DNA of 64,000 bases from Rhodopseudomonas sp. P2A-2r (GCF_026015985.1 NZ_CP110389.1:2264001-2328000), one strand, 5' to 3'; numbered from the stretch's first letter, positions 1 through 9,331 are shown. Translations and numbers: made by a program. The notes: generated by a model not told the origin, from the letters alone.

Positions 1-1223
1 TACGGCGGCCTGATGGCCATGCGCCACCGCGGTGATGATGTTCTTTGGACCGAAGGCCGCATCGCCGCCGAACAGCACGTGAGGAAGCGTCGACTGCAGC
101 GTTGCCGGATCGAGCTTCGGCATCTCGCGGTCGCCAAAGGCAATGCCAAGGTCGCGCTCGATCCAGCCGAAGGCCGACTCCTGGCCGACCGCGATCACCA
201 CGTCATCGCAGGGGAAATGTTGCAGGGGCCGGCCGATACCAGCGTGCGCTTGCCGTTCTCGAAGACGCTGGTCACCGGCTCGAAATTCACGCCGGTGAGG
301 CGGCCGTTGTCGTGGGTGATTTCCCTCGGCACCAGATCGTTGCAGATCACGACGCCTTCACGCTGGACGTCGTCCTTCTCCCAGGCCAGTGCCTTCATGT
401 CTCCGAAGCGCGAACGCACCACCATCCTGACGTCTTCGCCGCCGAGTCGGCGTGCGCTGCGAGCGCAGTCGATCGCGGTGTTGCCGCCGCCGATCACCAC
501 GACGCGCTTGCCGATGCGCGTGACGTGCTTGAACCAGATGCTGGCCAGCCATTCGACGCCGATATGGATGTTGGCGTGTGCTTCGTTGCGGCCGGGGAGC
601 GCGAGATCCTGGCCGTGCGGCGCACCGGCGCCCACGAACACCGCGTCCCAGCCCTCGGCCAGCAAGGTCTTCATGCTGTCGATGCGCGTGCCGCCGCGAA
701 ACGCGACACCGAGATCGAGGACGTAGCCGGTCTCCTCGTCGATGACATGTTCCGGCACCCGGAAGTGCGGAATCCGCGTGCGCATCATGCCGCCGGCCTT
801 GGGGTCGCCGTCGAAGATGGTGCATTGATAGCCAAGCGGCGCCAGATCGCGGGCCACCGTCAGCGAGGCCGGGCCGCCGCCGACCAGCGCGATGCGCTTG
901 TCGTTGGTCTTTGTCGTTCGTTCCGGCAGGTAGCCTGCGATGTCGCCCTTGTGGTCGGCGGCGACGCGCTTCAGCCGGCAGATCGCCACCGGCTCCTTTT
1001 CGACACGGGCGCGACGGCAGGCCGGCTCGCAGGGCCGGTCGCAGGTGCGGCCGAGGATGCCGGGAAACACGTTGGCCTCCCAGTTGACCATATAGGCCTC
1101 GGCATAGCGGCCTTCGGCGATCAGGCCGATATATTGCGGCACCGGTGTGTGCGCCGGGCAGGCCCACTGGCAATCCACCACCCGGTGGAAGTGATCGGGC
1201 GTCGAGATATCGGTAGGCTTCAT
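1..1223 (-). pseudogene. GltD-like Fe-S/FAD oxidoreductase, frameshifted, runs off window
   Basis: Read leftwards from ATG 1223. The first 90 residues carry the cysteine pattern of the 4Fe-4S domain found at the front of glutamate synthase small subunits and dihydropyrimidine dehydrogenase (C18, C22, C61, C65, C69, C82). Two nucleotide-binding motifs follow: VGGGPAS near residue 115 (FAD) and VIGGGNTA near residue 250 (NAD(P)H). The starting frame stops at 195. A frame one base away resumes near 233 with RPLQHFPCDDVVIAVGQE and stays open to base 1, including FGGDAAFGPKNI, the motif expected near the C-terminus. A single lost G (CGGG read as CGG) would explain the break. Family members pass electrons between NAD(P)H and a partner subunit. 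It follows the anion transporter by 36 bp in a probable operon. Sequencing error is as likely as true inactivation. Confidence 0.8.
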
Positions 1224-1259
1224 GACAGTGTGCCGGTTGGATGGAAGCGGGCTGCGGTC

Positions 1260-2768
1260 CTAGACATAACCGAGCCAGCGCCAGTAGGTGGCGCCCAGCA
1301 GCATCACCAGTGCGAAGGCGATCACCGTCAGCACCAGACCCGTGCGCACGAAATCCTTGGCGCTGAAGGTCTCGGTACCGTAGGCGACCATGTTCTGCGG
1401 CGCATTGACCACCAGGATGAAGCCGAAGCTCACTACGAATTGCAGCAGCATGGTCAGGCCGACGATGTTGATGCCGGGCGTGGCGACGCTCTGCAGCACT
1501 GCGATCACGATCGGGATCATCGCCGATGCCAGTGCAGTGGCGCTGGCGAAGCCGAGATGGATGACGATCAGGAACACGCTGAGCACGCCGAGGATGAACA
1601 TGCCTGTGGCATTGCGCAGGCCGAAGTCGGCGACCACGAGATCGGCGATCCAGATGGCGCCCTTGGTCTGCAGCAAAGCGGTGCCGAGGCTGATGCCGAT
1701 GCCGAACAGCACCACCGTGCCCCATGGAATCTTCGGCTGCGCCTCCTTCCATGTCATGATGCCGATGCCCGGCAGGAACATGATGGCGACCGCGGCGATG
1801 GTGGTCGACGACGTGTCGAAGCGATGCAGGATGCCTTCGGTTGCCCAGAAGCCCAGCAAAGTGAGCGAGATGATCAGCAACTTGATCTCGGACATCTTCA
1901 TCGGGCCGAGGTCCGCCAGCGACTTGCGGATGCCTTCACGGCCGCCCGGCACATCCTTGATTTCCGGCGGCATCATGCGGGTCATCACGAAATACAGCGC
2001 GATCGACATCAGCACGCCGAACGGTGCGGCAGCGATCAGCCAGTCCAGCCAGGTGATGGTCTTCTGCAGCATCTTCTCGATGAAGCCGATCGCCACCATG
2101 TTCTGCGCCGCGGCGGTCTTGATGCCGACATTCCAGATGCTCGCGGTCTGCACCGTGGTGATCATCAGCATGCCGGCAAAGGCGCTCTTCTTGCTGACGC
2201 CGTAAGCGGAGATGATGCCGAGGGTGATCGGGACGAGGCAGGCCACCCGTGCCGTCGTGGAGGGAACCAGGAAGGCGATAACGAAGCCGACGATGATGGT
2301 GCCGACGACGACGTGGCGGGCTTCGGTGCCGACACGCGACAGGATGACCAGCGCAATGCGCTTGTCGAGTCCGGTGGCAGTCATGGCGGCGGCAAGAAAC
2401 AGCGCGGAGGCCACCAGCGCCAGTGCTGTGTTGGCGAAGCCGCTAAAGGCAAGGCCGAGACCGGCGCTGGTGCCCATCAGCACTTTCGGATCGGCGGGAT
2501 TGGGGGACAGCCCAAGCAGGAACGCCATCAATGCGGCGATGACCACAGCGGAGACTGCGTAGTCGAGCGCTTCGGTCATCCATACGATGACGGCGAAGAC
2601 CAACACAGCAAGCATGCGCTGGCCCGCTACCGAGAGCCCTTCAGGCTTCGGCAGCGCGATCACCACGATCAGTGCGGCGATGGCCAGCAACAGGCCCCAG
2701 TTGGCGCGTAGCCAAGATGGCCGGATCGGTGCAACAACGGCAGCAGGCGCTGACTCTGCAACTGACAT
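1260..2768 (-). CDS. DASS/SLC13-family anion (dicarboxylate) symporter
   Basis: A 502-residue very hydrophobic protein with about 12 predicted membrane segments after a short Ala/Pro-rich cytoplasmic N-terminus. Features of the divalent anion:sodium symporter family are visible: WMTEALDYAVSAV in the first third, a SNT-like motif replaced by VPSTTARVA near residue 170, and the C-terminal repeat with VNAPQNMVAYGTETF near residue 455. Family members import succinate, malate, citrate, tartrate or sulfate by cation symport across the inner membrane; the substrate cannot be read from the sequence. It is the first gene of a leftward unit with the GltD-like oxidoreductase, so the imported acid may feed that enzyme (inference). 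It is divergent from the metal ATPase gene, with a 331-bp gap between them. Confidence 0.85.
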   Translation of the reverse strand: MSVAESAPAAVVAPIRPSWLRANWGLLLAIAALIVVIALPKPEGLSVAGQRMLAVLVFAVIVWMTEALDYAVSAVVIAALMAFLLGLSPNPADPKVLMGTSAGLGLAFSGFANTALALVASALFLAAAMTATGLDKRIALVILSRVGTEARHVVVGTIIVGFVIAFLVPSTTARVACLVPITLGIISAYGVSKKSAFAGMLMITTVQTASIWNVGIKTAAAQNMVAIGFIEKMLQKTITWLDWLIAAAPFGVLMSIALYFVMTRMMPPEIKDVPGGREGIRKSLADLGPMKMSEIKLLIISLTLLGFWATEGILHRFDTSSTTIAAVAIMFLPGIGIMTWKEAQPKIPWGTVVLFGIGISLGTALLQTKGAIWIADLVVADFGLRNATGMFILGVLSVFLIVIHLGFASATALASAMIPIVIAVLQSVATPGINIVGLTMLLQFVVSFGFILVVNAPQNMVAYGTETFSAKDFVRTGLVLTVIAFALVMLLGATYWRWLGYV

Positions 2769-3019
2769 GGAATTTTCCCCGATCTGATGTTGCCGTCATT
2801 TCACAGCATCCGGGTGGTACTGCATTGAGCAGGATCAATCTAGCGACAGCGCAACTGCAGCATTCGCTGCAATAAGATGACATGAATAATTATTGCAGCG
2901 CTGCTGCGAATGAGACGCAGCTTTCGCGCGCGATTGACGGCAGTAATCGCACGTCGCGTGTCTCCGGAAGAGAGGGCGGGCGTTGGCTTGCCGGTGATCT
3001 GATCCGTTTGTTGCAGCAG

Positions 3020-3033
3020 TTGATATATATCAA
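3020..3033. promoter_or_regulatory. FNR/FixK-type anaerobox upstream of the metal ATPase
   Basis: The 14 bases read TTGATATATATCAA, a perfect match to the TTGAT-N4-ATCAA consensus bound by FNR/FixK/AadR-type regulators. It is centred about 73 bases before the ATPase start codon, a usual activating distance if transcription starts some 30 bases before the gene. The other 300 bases of this divergent gap (2769-3099) contain no recognisable gene; they must hold the promoter of the leftward symporter. Confidence 0.7.
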
Positions 3034-3099
3034 AGGGAAATGGTGGTGCGTGGCGCAGTCAAGGTGAGTGCCGCAACGTCTTGATGGACGACGATCACC

Positions 3100-4941
3100 A
3101 TGTTCTCCAGCTTCTCCATTCGCCCCTGGCTGATAGCTTTTCCTGCCTTGGGGATTGCCGCCGGCTTTGCATTGCGGTTCTGGGGCTTCGAGCTATGGGT
3201 TCCCGTTGTATGGGCGGTGTCCACCGTTCCGGTTCTGCTGACGCTGCTGGTCGACATCGTCGTGAGTCTGCGCCGCGGCGAGGTCGGTCTCGACATTGTC
3301 GCCGCATTATCGATGAGTGCTGCGCTGCTGTTCGGTGAGGAACTCGCCGCCGCGGTGGTGGCGCTGATGTATGCCGGCGGCCAGTATCTTGAAGGCTTTG
3401 CCGAGCGCCACGCGCGCCGCGAGATGACGGCGCTGCTGGCGCGGGTGCCGCGCACCACCATGCGGCACCGTGAGGGCCAGCTCGAGGAAATCGGCCTTGA
3501 GCTCGTCATGTCCGGCGATCGCCTGCTGATGCGCCGGGGCGACGTCATTCCCGTCGATGGCACGGTGGCGCTGGGCACGGCCGTGCTCGATCAGTCGGCT
3601 TTGACCGGCGAGGCTATCCCGGTTCAGCGCAAGGTTACGGAGGCCGTGCTGAGCGGATCGACCAATGTCGGCGAGGCCTTCGATCTCGTGGCGCTGCGTC
3701 GCGCTGCCGAGAGCACCTATGCGGGCATCGTGCGGCTGGTGGAGGCAGCGCAGCGCTCCAAGGCGCCGATGTCGCGGCTTGCCGATCGGTTTTCCATGGT
3801 GTTTCTCGGTGTAACGGTGGTGATTGCCGGCGGCGCCTGGCTGTGGACCGGCGATCCGATCCGTGCCGTTGCCGTGCTGGTGGTCGCCACGCCATGTCCG
3901 CTCATTCTCGCGGTGCCGGTGGCGATCGTCTCCGGCCTGTCGCGCGCGGCGAAGCACGGCATCCTGATCAAGGGCGGCAAGGCGCTGGAGACGCTGGCGC
4001 GCATTCGCGCGCTGGTGATCGACAAGACCGGCACACTGACCGACGGCCGCGCCAGGGTCGTCTCGGTGCATGCGATGCCGGATTTCTCGGCCGACGAGAT
4101 TATCCGCATCGGTGCATCGCTGGATCAGATGTCCCACCACATTATCGCCCAGACTGTCGTCGCCGAGGCGCAGGCGCGTGAGCTGCAGTTGGCCGTGCCG
4201 ACCGGTACGCTGGAAACTGCCGGTGAAGGAATCGAGGGCAATGTTTGGGGACGACCGGCGGTGGTCGGCGGTGTGGCCTTCGTCGCCTCGCGCATCGCCG
4301 TCGGCAGCGGCGCCCAACTGGAACGCTCGAAGACGCCGGGCGCCGTGCGGGTCGCTGTGGCCATCGACGGCGAACTGGCCGGTGAAATCGTGCTGGCCGA
4401 TGAATTACGCGCCGGCACCGAAGCGCTGCTCGGCGACCTGCGCAAGCTAGGCATCGAACGTATCGTGCTGGCGACGGGCGATCGCCGCGCGGTTGCGGAT
4501 GCGATCACCGCCGGCCTGTCCATCGATGCGGTGCGATCCGAACTGACACCCGACCAGAAGGTCATGGTGGTCCTGTCCGAACGCAAGAACGGCCCGGTGA
4601 TGATGGTCGGCGACGGCGTCAACGATGCGCCGGCGCTGGCCGCGGCGGATATCGGGCTGGCGATGGGCGCGCGAGGTGCGGCGGCGTCGGCTGAAGCCGC
4701 CGACGTGGTGCTGCTGGTCGACCATCTCGACCGCGTGGTGCCGGCGATCCGGATCGCGCGTCGCGCGCGGTTCATCGCGCTGGAAAGCGTCTATGCCGGC
4801 ATCGGCCTGTCCATCGCCGGGATGATCGCGGCGGCGTTCGGCCATCTCACGCCGGTGCAGGGCGCGCTGTTGCAGGAGGTCATCGACGTCGCGGTGATCC
4901 TCAATGCTCTACGCGTGCTGCAGGATAACGAACCGCGCTGA
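3100..4941 (+). CDS. P1B-type heavy-metal translocating ATPase with TPC motif
   Basis: A 613-residue inner-membrane metal pump. There is no N-terminal metal-binding domain; the protein begins with membrane helices. Visible landmarks are the actuator loop LTGEAIPV near residue 170, the membrane metal site T264-P-C-P, the phosphorylation motif DKTGTLT with Asp308, and the hinge motif GDGVNDAPA starting at residue 504. Most P1B pumps have CPC, SPC or CPH at the membrane site. TPC is reported for the P1B-5 group, whose Sinorhizobium member Nia exports Ni and Fe; those proteins often end in a hemerythrin-like domain, which is absent here. An anaerobox lies upstream and a VIT1-type Fe/Mn transporter follows, which fits iron-group metal handling under low oxygen (inference). 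Confidence 0.9.
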   Translation: MFSSFSIRPWLIAFPALGIAAGFALRFWGFELWVPVVWAVSTVPVLLTLLVDIVVSLRRGEVGLDIVAALSMSAALLFGEELAAAVVALMYAGGQYLEGFAERHARREMTALLARVPRTTMRHREGQLEEIGLELVMSGDRLLMRRGDVIPVDGTVALGTAVLDQSALTGEAIPVQRKVTEAVLSGSTNVGEAFDLVALRRAAESTYAGIVRLVEAAQRSKAPMSRLADRFSMVFLGVTVVIAGGAWLWTGDPIRAVAVLVVATPCPLILAVPVAIVSGLSRAAKHGILIKGGKALETLARIRALVIDKTGTLTDGRARVVSVHAMPDFSADEIIRIGASLDQMSHHIIAQTVVAEAQARELQLAVPTGTLETAGEGIEGNVWGRPAVVGGVAFVASRIAVGSGAQLERSKTPGAVRVAVAIDGELAGEIVLADELRAGTEALLGDLRKLGIERIVLATGDRRAVADAITAGLSIDAVRSELTPDQKVMVVLSERKNGPVMMVGDGVNDAPALAAADIGLAMGARGAAASAEAADVVLLVDHLDRVVPAIRIARRARFIALESVYAGIGLSIAGMIAAAFGHLTPVQGALLQEVIDVAVILNALRVLQDNEPR

Positions 4942-5048
4942 GGCAAATTCATTCTGCTGACGCAACGATATGCGCGTAGTGTCGCGGCGTGGTCGTTGCC
5001 GTCGCGACCCCTAGGTTTTCATTGAAACCCCGATCCGAAAGAGTGAGC

Positions 5049-5744
5049 ATGAGCCGCCTGCACAAAGAAAGCCACCTGGTGTCGCGCGTGGGCTGGCTGC
5101 GGGCAGCGGTGCTCGGTGCCAATGACGGGATCATCTCGACGGCTAGCCTGATCCTCGGCGTGGCCTCCGCCTCCGCGGCGCAGAGCGATATCCTGCTCAC
5201 CGGCGTGGCTGGCCTGGTGGCCGGCGCCATGTCCATGGCCGCCGGGGAATATGTCTCCGTCAGTTCGCAATCCGACACCGAGCATGCCGATCTCGCGCGG
5301 GAATCGCGAGAACTCGCCGCCGATCCGGCCGCCGAGACCGAAGAACTTGCGCAGGCCTATGTGGTGCGCGGCGTCGAGGTCGGGCTGGCACGCGAGGTGG
5401 CCCGGCAGTTGATGGTCAAGGATGCGCTGGGCGCCCATGCACGCGACGAACTCGGCATCTCCGCGGCCACCACCGCGCGTCCGGTGCAGGCGGCGATGGC
5501 TTCGGCTGCTACCTTCACCGTCGGCGCAGCGGCACCACTGCTGCTGGTCCTTGTTGCGCCAACGGCGCATGTGATCCCAGTCGTCGCTGTGGGATCGCTG
5601 CTGTTCCTGTCGCTGCTGGGTGCGATCGGCGCGCGGGCCGGCGGCGCCGGCCTGCTGAAACCGACGCTGCGGGTGGCGTTCTGGGGCGCCTTCGCCATGG
5701 CGCTGACGGCCGGCATCGGCGCGGTGTTCGGCAAGGTGGTCTGA
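5049..5744 (+). CDS. VIT1/CCC1-family Fe(2+)/Mn(2+) transporter
   Basis: A 231-residue protein. ATG 5049 is chosen over an upstream in-frame start because GAAAGAG lies just before it and family proteins begin close to HKESH. Family features include RAAVLGANDGIIST at residues 18-31, MSMAAGEYVSVSSQSD near residue 60 and a charged middle helix (about 75-115) that in VIT1 binds metal through glutamates, followed by three C-terminal membrane helices. Relatives move ferrous iron or manganese out of the cytoplasm. It is 107 bp behind the P1B ATPase on the same strand and probably shares its low-oxygen control. Confidence 0.9.
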   Translation: MSRLHKESHLVSRVGWLRAAVLGANDGIISTASLILGVASASAAQSDILLTGVAGLVAGAMSMAAGEYVSVSSQSDTEHADLARESRELAADPAAETEELAQAYVVRGVEVGLAREVARQLMVKDALGAHARDELGISAATTARPVQAAMASAATFTVGAAAPLLLVLVAPTAHVIPVVAVGSLLFLSLLGAIGARAGGAGLLKPTLRVAFWGAFAMALTAGIGAVFGKVV

Positions 5745-5770
5745 CCAAGCTCTTCAAGAGGATGCATGCA

Positions 5771-6214
5771 ATGCCATCCGGCTCACCCGATCCCCACGAC
5801 CTGCAGCGTTTCGTCACCGCGCAAGATCCAGTCTACGACCGCGTCCGTGATGAATTGCAGGCAGGCGCGAAGCGCAGCCACTGGATGTGGTTCATCTTCC
5901 CGCAGATCGCCGGGCTCGGGCACAGCGCCATGGCGCAGAAATACGCGATCGCCTCGCGTGACGAGGCGGTCGCCTATCTTCGGCACCCCGCCCTTGGCCT
6001 GCGACTGAAAGAGTGCACGGAGCTGGTGCTGGCCGTCCAGGACCGCTCCATTCACGCCATCCTCGGTTCACCGGATGACGTGAAGTTTTGCTCGTCGATG
6101 ACGCTGTTCGCCGCAGTCGCCGAGGACAATGCGGTCTTTCGCGACGCCATCGCCCGGTACTACGCCGGCCGGGCTGACCAAAAGACGCTGGATATCCTGC
6201 GCGGAGCGACGTGA
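5771..6214 (+). CDS. DUF1810 family protein
   Basis: A 147-residue soluble protein of the DUF1810 family, recognised by DLQRFVTAQD near the start, RSHWMWFIFPQIAGLG in the first third and a C-terminus ending in DQKTLDILRG. Family members are small alpha-helical proteins of unknown biochemical role, common in Hyphomicrobiales. ATG 5771 is preferred to ATG 5762 because AAGAGG sits at a normal distance from 5771 but abuts 5762. It is 26 bp after the VIT1 gene and may be co-transcribed; that gives no functional clue. Its end converges with the SDR gene 9 bp away. Confidence 0.85.
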   Translation: MPSGSPDPHDLQRFVTAQDPVYDRVRDELQAGAKRSHWMWFIFPQIAGLGHSAMAQKYAIASRDEAVAYLRHPALGLRLKECTELVLAVQDRSIHAILGSPDDVKFCSSMTLFAAVAEDNAVFRDAIARYYAGRADQKTLDILRGAT

Positions 6215-6223
6215 GGTATCGAA

Positions 6224-6999
6224 CTATCCGAGCATCTGCGTATCGCCGCAGATCGAGATCGCCTGGCCCGAGATGGTTTTGCCGCGCGGGCTGCACATGA
6301 ACAGGATCTGATCGGCGATCTGCTCGGGCGTGACGTAGTCCTTGATGGAGGTGTAGGAGAACGCCGTCTTCTCCATCTCGGCGAAGGAAATGCCGCGCTG
6401 CTGCGCCTTGGCCTCGAGCACGCGACGCTGGCGGTCGCCGGCGACGAGGCCGGGCAGGATGGCGTTGACGCGGATGTTGTTGGGGCCAAGCTCGATCGAC
6501 AGCGATTTCGTGAAGCCGATGACGCCCCATTTCGCCGCCGCATAGGGCGCGCGCATGGCGAAGCCGACGCGGCCTGCGGCCGACGACAGATTGACGATCG
6601 AGGCGTTGCTACTCTTTTGAGTTCGGGCACTGCGTGTTGCGTGCAGTTGAACTGGCCGGTGAGGCAGATGTCGAGGCAGCGATCCCAGTCCTCCGGGTTT
6701 ATGTCCTCGACCTTCGACGTCGGCCCGGCGACGCCGGCATTGTTAACGAGCACGTCGAGACCGCCGAGCTTTGCCAGCGCGTCGGCGAACAGTGTCTTCA
6801 CGGCCGCGCGGTTGGAGACGTCGCACGGCGTCTGCGTGATGGCGGGATCGCTTTTGGCAAGCGTGGCCAGCGCGGTCTGATCGACGTCGCAGACGTGCAC
6901 CCTGGCGCCTTCGCTTGCGAAGGCGCGGGCGATGGCCAGACCAATGCCGTTGGCGCCGGCGGTGACGAGAACGCGTAAACCCTTGATGGCGAGATCCAT
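6224..6999 (-). pseudogene. SDR-family oxidoreductase, single frameshift
   Basis: Read from ATG 6999. The front part has the Rossmann motif GANGIGLA near residue 15, DVSN near residue 60 and the NNAG motif near residue 88. The frame then breaks at a run of four A residues (minus strand; plus-strand T run 6615-6618). The next frame carries on with SSAAG, the catalytic YAAAKWG and a normal C-terminus ending at 6224. Restoring one A gives a continuous protein of about 258 residues, usual for the family. Substrate unknown. It lies between a GntR regulator and the DUF1810 gene and may belong to the regulator's unit. It may be functional if the base is a sequencing error. Confidence 0.8.
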
Positions 7000-7027
7000 G
7001 GTGGCTCCGAATGGTTGATCGAAATGG

Positions 7028-7726
7028 TCAGTCTGCGAGGCCGCCCCGCGACAGGATGAAGTCGGCAGCGCCGTTGATGTCTGCTGCGATGCCGGCCCGC
7101 GCGGCGTCAGCGTCGCCGACCCTGATGGCGCGCAGCACGTTGGCGTGAAAGCGGATAGCCTCGCCCTTGGCGAGACGATCGGGATTGCCGCGCAGATCCA
7201 GGTTGATCACCGGACCGGCCTTGAGCCACAGCGCACGGATGATCTCCAGCACCACGGGCGAATGCGCGGCGCCGTAGACGTCGAAATGAAAATTCTTGTT
7301 GAACTCCACCGCGCGCGGCAGATCCGGCGTGGCCACTTCGCTTTCGGCGCGCATGGCGGCCTCGGAGGCCGCGATGGCGAGGACATCATCGTCGCTGCGA
7401 TGCTGCGCCGCCTCTGCCGCCGCATAGCCTTCGATGGCGATACGCACTTTGGTCAGGTCGCGGAACTGGCCGGATGACATCACGGGGACGCGCACGGCGC
7501 GGTTCGCGGCCACCTCCAGCGCCTTGTCGGCGACCAGCCGCGACACCGCCTCGCGCACGGGCATGATCGACACGCCGAGCACGTCAGCCGCGGTCCGCAG
7601 CGACAGCTTCTCGCCCGGTGCCAGCCGGCCGGAAATCAGCAGCTCGGCCAGTTGGGCGTAGGCGCGCTCCCCGAGGGTCTGGCGGTCGAGCGGCTCGACC
7701 AGGGTCAGCGCAGCGGGTCGGTTCAA
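7028..7726 (-). CDS. GntR-family (FadR/FCD) transcriptional regulator
   Basis: A 232-residue regulator. The N-terminal winged helix (about 15-80) contains LISGRLAPGEKLSLRTAA and the recognition region VSIMPVREAVSRL. The C-terminal all-helical FCD domain (about 95-225) has histidines (FNKNFHFDVY, IRFHANVL) that in relatives bind a metal and an organic acid ligand. It is transcribed away from the binding-protein gene at 7906, and the shared gap contains a perfect palindrome at 7796-7807. The likely role is ligand-responsive repression of the importer/BKACE operon and of itself (inference from position). Confidence 0.9.
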   Translation of the reverse strand: MNRPAALTLVEPLDRQTLGERAYAQLAELLISGRLAPGEKLSLRTAADVLGVSIMPVREAVSRLVADKALEVAANRAVRVPVMSSGQFRDLTKVRIAIEGYAAAEAAQHRSDDDVLAIAASEAAMRAESEVATPDLPRAVEFNKNFHFDVYGAAHSPVVLEIIRALWLKAGPVINLDLRGNPDRLAKGEAIRFHANVLRAIRVGDADAARAGIAADINGAADFILSRGGLAD

Positions 7727-7795
7727 CGCGGATGCTCCGTTTTCGGCAAATCGTCAGCGGGGACTCGACAAGGCCCGCGAGTTTTGCCAGTCTAA

Positions 7796-7807
7796 CTGTG
7801 ATCACAG
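7796..7807. promoter_or_regulatory. Perfect palindrome, candidate GntR operator
   Basis: CTGTGATCACAG is a perfect 12-bp palindrome in the 179-bp divergent gap between the GntR gene and the substrate-binding-protein gene. GntR/FCD regulators usually bind short palindromes with GT and AC arms, which this one has. No footprint can be inferred from sequence alone. Confidence 0.5.
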
Positions 7808-7905
7808 ATCACGGCAAGCGACATAAGTCCTCACAGCAGAAGAGGGCGGCGCATGACCGGAGAGGAGCTGCCGCCAGGCGCGGCCGTATCAGGGAGACGA
7901 AACAT

Positions 7906-9162
7906 ATGTCCAACATCAACGATTTCACGCGTCGCCGGCTGCTCAAGGCTGCCGGCGGCATGGCGCTGGTATCCGGCCTCTCGGCGCCGTCGATCCTGTC
8001 GGCACAGACCTCCGACGTGATCCGCATCGGCCATCTCACCCCGCGCACCGGCTTTCTCGGGCCATTGGGCGAGTATGGCGTGATGGCCATCGATCTCGCC
8101 GTGGAGGAGATCAATGCCGCGGGCGGCATGATGGGCCGCAAGGTCGAACTGCTGAAGGAGGACTCGGTCAACCCGCAGACCGCATCGACCAAGGCCGAGC
8201 GCATGATCGAGCGCGACAAGGTCGCCTGTATCATCGGCGAGATTTCGTCGGCGTCGTGCCTGACGATCGCGCAGGTCGCGTCGCGCAACAAGACGCTGTT
8301 CATCAACACCGGCGGCAATTCCGACGCGCTGCGCGGCAAGGACTGCCAACGCTACATGTTCCATGTGGAGTCGCAGAACTCCATGTATGTGAAGACGGTC
8401 GGTCGCTCGTTCCTGAAAGACGGGCTGGTCAAGGGCAAGAAGTGGTACTCGCTGACGGCGGACTATGCTTTCGGCCACGATCTGCTGAAAGTGTCAAAAC
8501 GCTTCATGGAAGCCAATGGCGGGCAGTTCGCGGGCGACGACCTGGTGCCCACCGACGCCACCGACTTCTCCGCCTATCTGCTGAAGATCCGCGAGGCCAA
8601 GCCGGATCTCGTGGTGATCAACCTCGCCGGCAACCAGATCACCAACTTCCTCAAGCAATATGCGGAATTCGGTCTGACCTTCCCGGTGGGCGGCTTCGGC
8701 TTCGACACCGCTTTGGCCTGGGCCGCCGGCAAGGGCAACTTCGTCGGCGCTTGGCCGGTGGTCTGGCATCACCTGCTCGACACCCCCGGCAGCAAGGCGT
8801 TCGTCGCGTCCTTCACCAAGAAATACAACAAGCCGCCGGAGAATCAGGCCTGGGGCGACTACATCGCCACCAAGATCGTGGTGCAGGCGATCAACGACCT
8901 GAAGTCCGCGGAGTCGCCGAAGATCATCGAGCACTTCGAGAAGGGCGCCAAGTTCGATCTGCTGAAAACCCGGCCGGGCTACTTCCGCGCGTCCGATCAC
9001 CAATTGATGCACGAGATGTATGCGGTGACCGCGCTGCCCGCCGACAAGATCAAGAACCAGTGGGACATCTTTTCCTCCAGCCCGGCGGTGCCCGGACCGA
9101 ACGAAGACCTCGAAGTCATCGCCGCCACTGCCGAGGAGAACAGCTGCAAGTTCCCGAGCTGA
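7906..9162 (+). CDS. Branched-chain-type ABC importer substrate-binding protein
   Basis: A 418-residue type I periplasmic binding protein (Peripla_BP_6/LivJ group). ATG 7906 follows AGGGAGACGAAACAT. The N-terminus has a Tat-like signal, RRRLLKAAGGMAL, with probable cleavage after ILSAQ near residue 36. The mature part opens with IRIGHLTPRTGFLG, has the EINAAGGMMGRKVELL motif and the ADYAFGHD motif near residue 190. Such proteins bind amino acids, amides, short acids or aromatic acids in the periplasm. It heads the operon with LivH-like and LivMGF-like transporter genes and the BKACE pathway genes, so its ligand is probably that pathway's substrate. Confidence 0.9.
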   Translation: MSNINDFTRRRLLKAAGGMALVSGLSAPSILSAQTSDVIRIGHLTPRTGFLGPLGEYGVMAIDLAVEEINAAGGMMGRKVELLKEDSVNPQTASTKAERMIERDKVACIIGEISSASCLTIAQVASRNKTLFINTGGNSDALRGKDCQRYMFHVESQNSMYVKTVGRSFLKDGLVKGKKWYSLTADYAFGHDLLKVSKRFMEANGGQFAGDDLVPTDATDFSAYLLKIREAKPDLVVINLAGNQITNFLKQYAEFGLTFPVGGFGFDTALAWAAGKGNFVGAWPVVWHHLLDTPGSKAFVASFTKKYNKPPENQAWGDYIATKIVVQAINDLKSAESPKIIEHFEKGAKFDLLKTRPGYFRASDHQLMHEMYAVTALPADKIKNQWDIFSSSPAVPGPNEDLEVIAATAEENSCKFPS

Positions 9163-9167
9163 GCTTC

Positions 9168-9331
9168 CTTCACCCTCCCCTTGAGGGGAGGGTCGCTGAT
9201 GACGATGCGCAGCATCGTCATCAGCGGGGTGGGGTGATGTGTTTCGCTCCGCCTCTGCCGCTATCACCCCACCCCGACGCGCATCCGCTTCGCGGCTGCC
9301 CGTCGACCCTCCCCTCCAGGGGAGGGTGAAG
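9168..9331. repeat. Compound intergenic palindrome (REP/BIME-like)
   Basis: This element fills the gap between the binding-protein and permease genes. It has nested symmetry: an ACCCTCCCC hairpin at 9172-9193, a perfect 15-bp inverted repeat with a 3-base loop at 9194-9226, GGGGTGGGGTGAT at 9226-9238 pairing with its complement at 9263-9275, and a second ACCCTCCCC hairpin at 9306-9327. The outer CTTCACCCTCCCC and GGGGAGGGTGAAG arms make the whole unit an imperfect palindrome. A related element lies at 13721-13845. It may act as an mRNA-processing or attenuation structure that lowers expression downstream of the abundant binding protein. Confidence 0.75.

Noticed and set aside
45-2711. An 888-codon open frame on the plus strand, rich in His, Asp and Arg
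   Set aside because: It is antisense to the symporter and oxidoreductase genes, has the composition typical of antisense frames in GC-rich DNA and no family motif.
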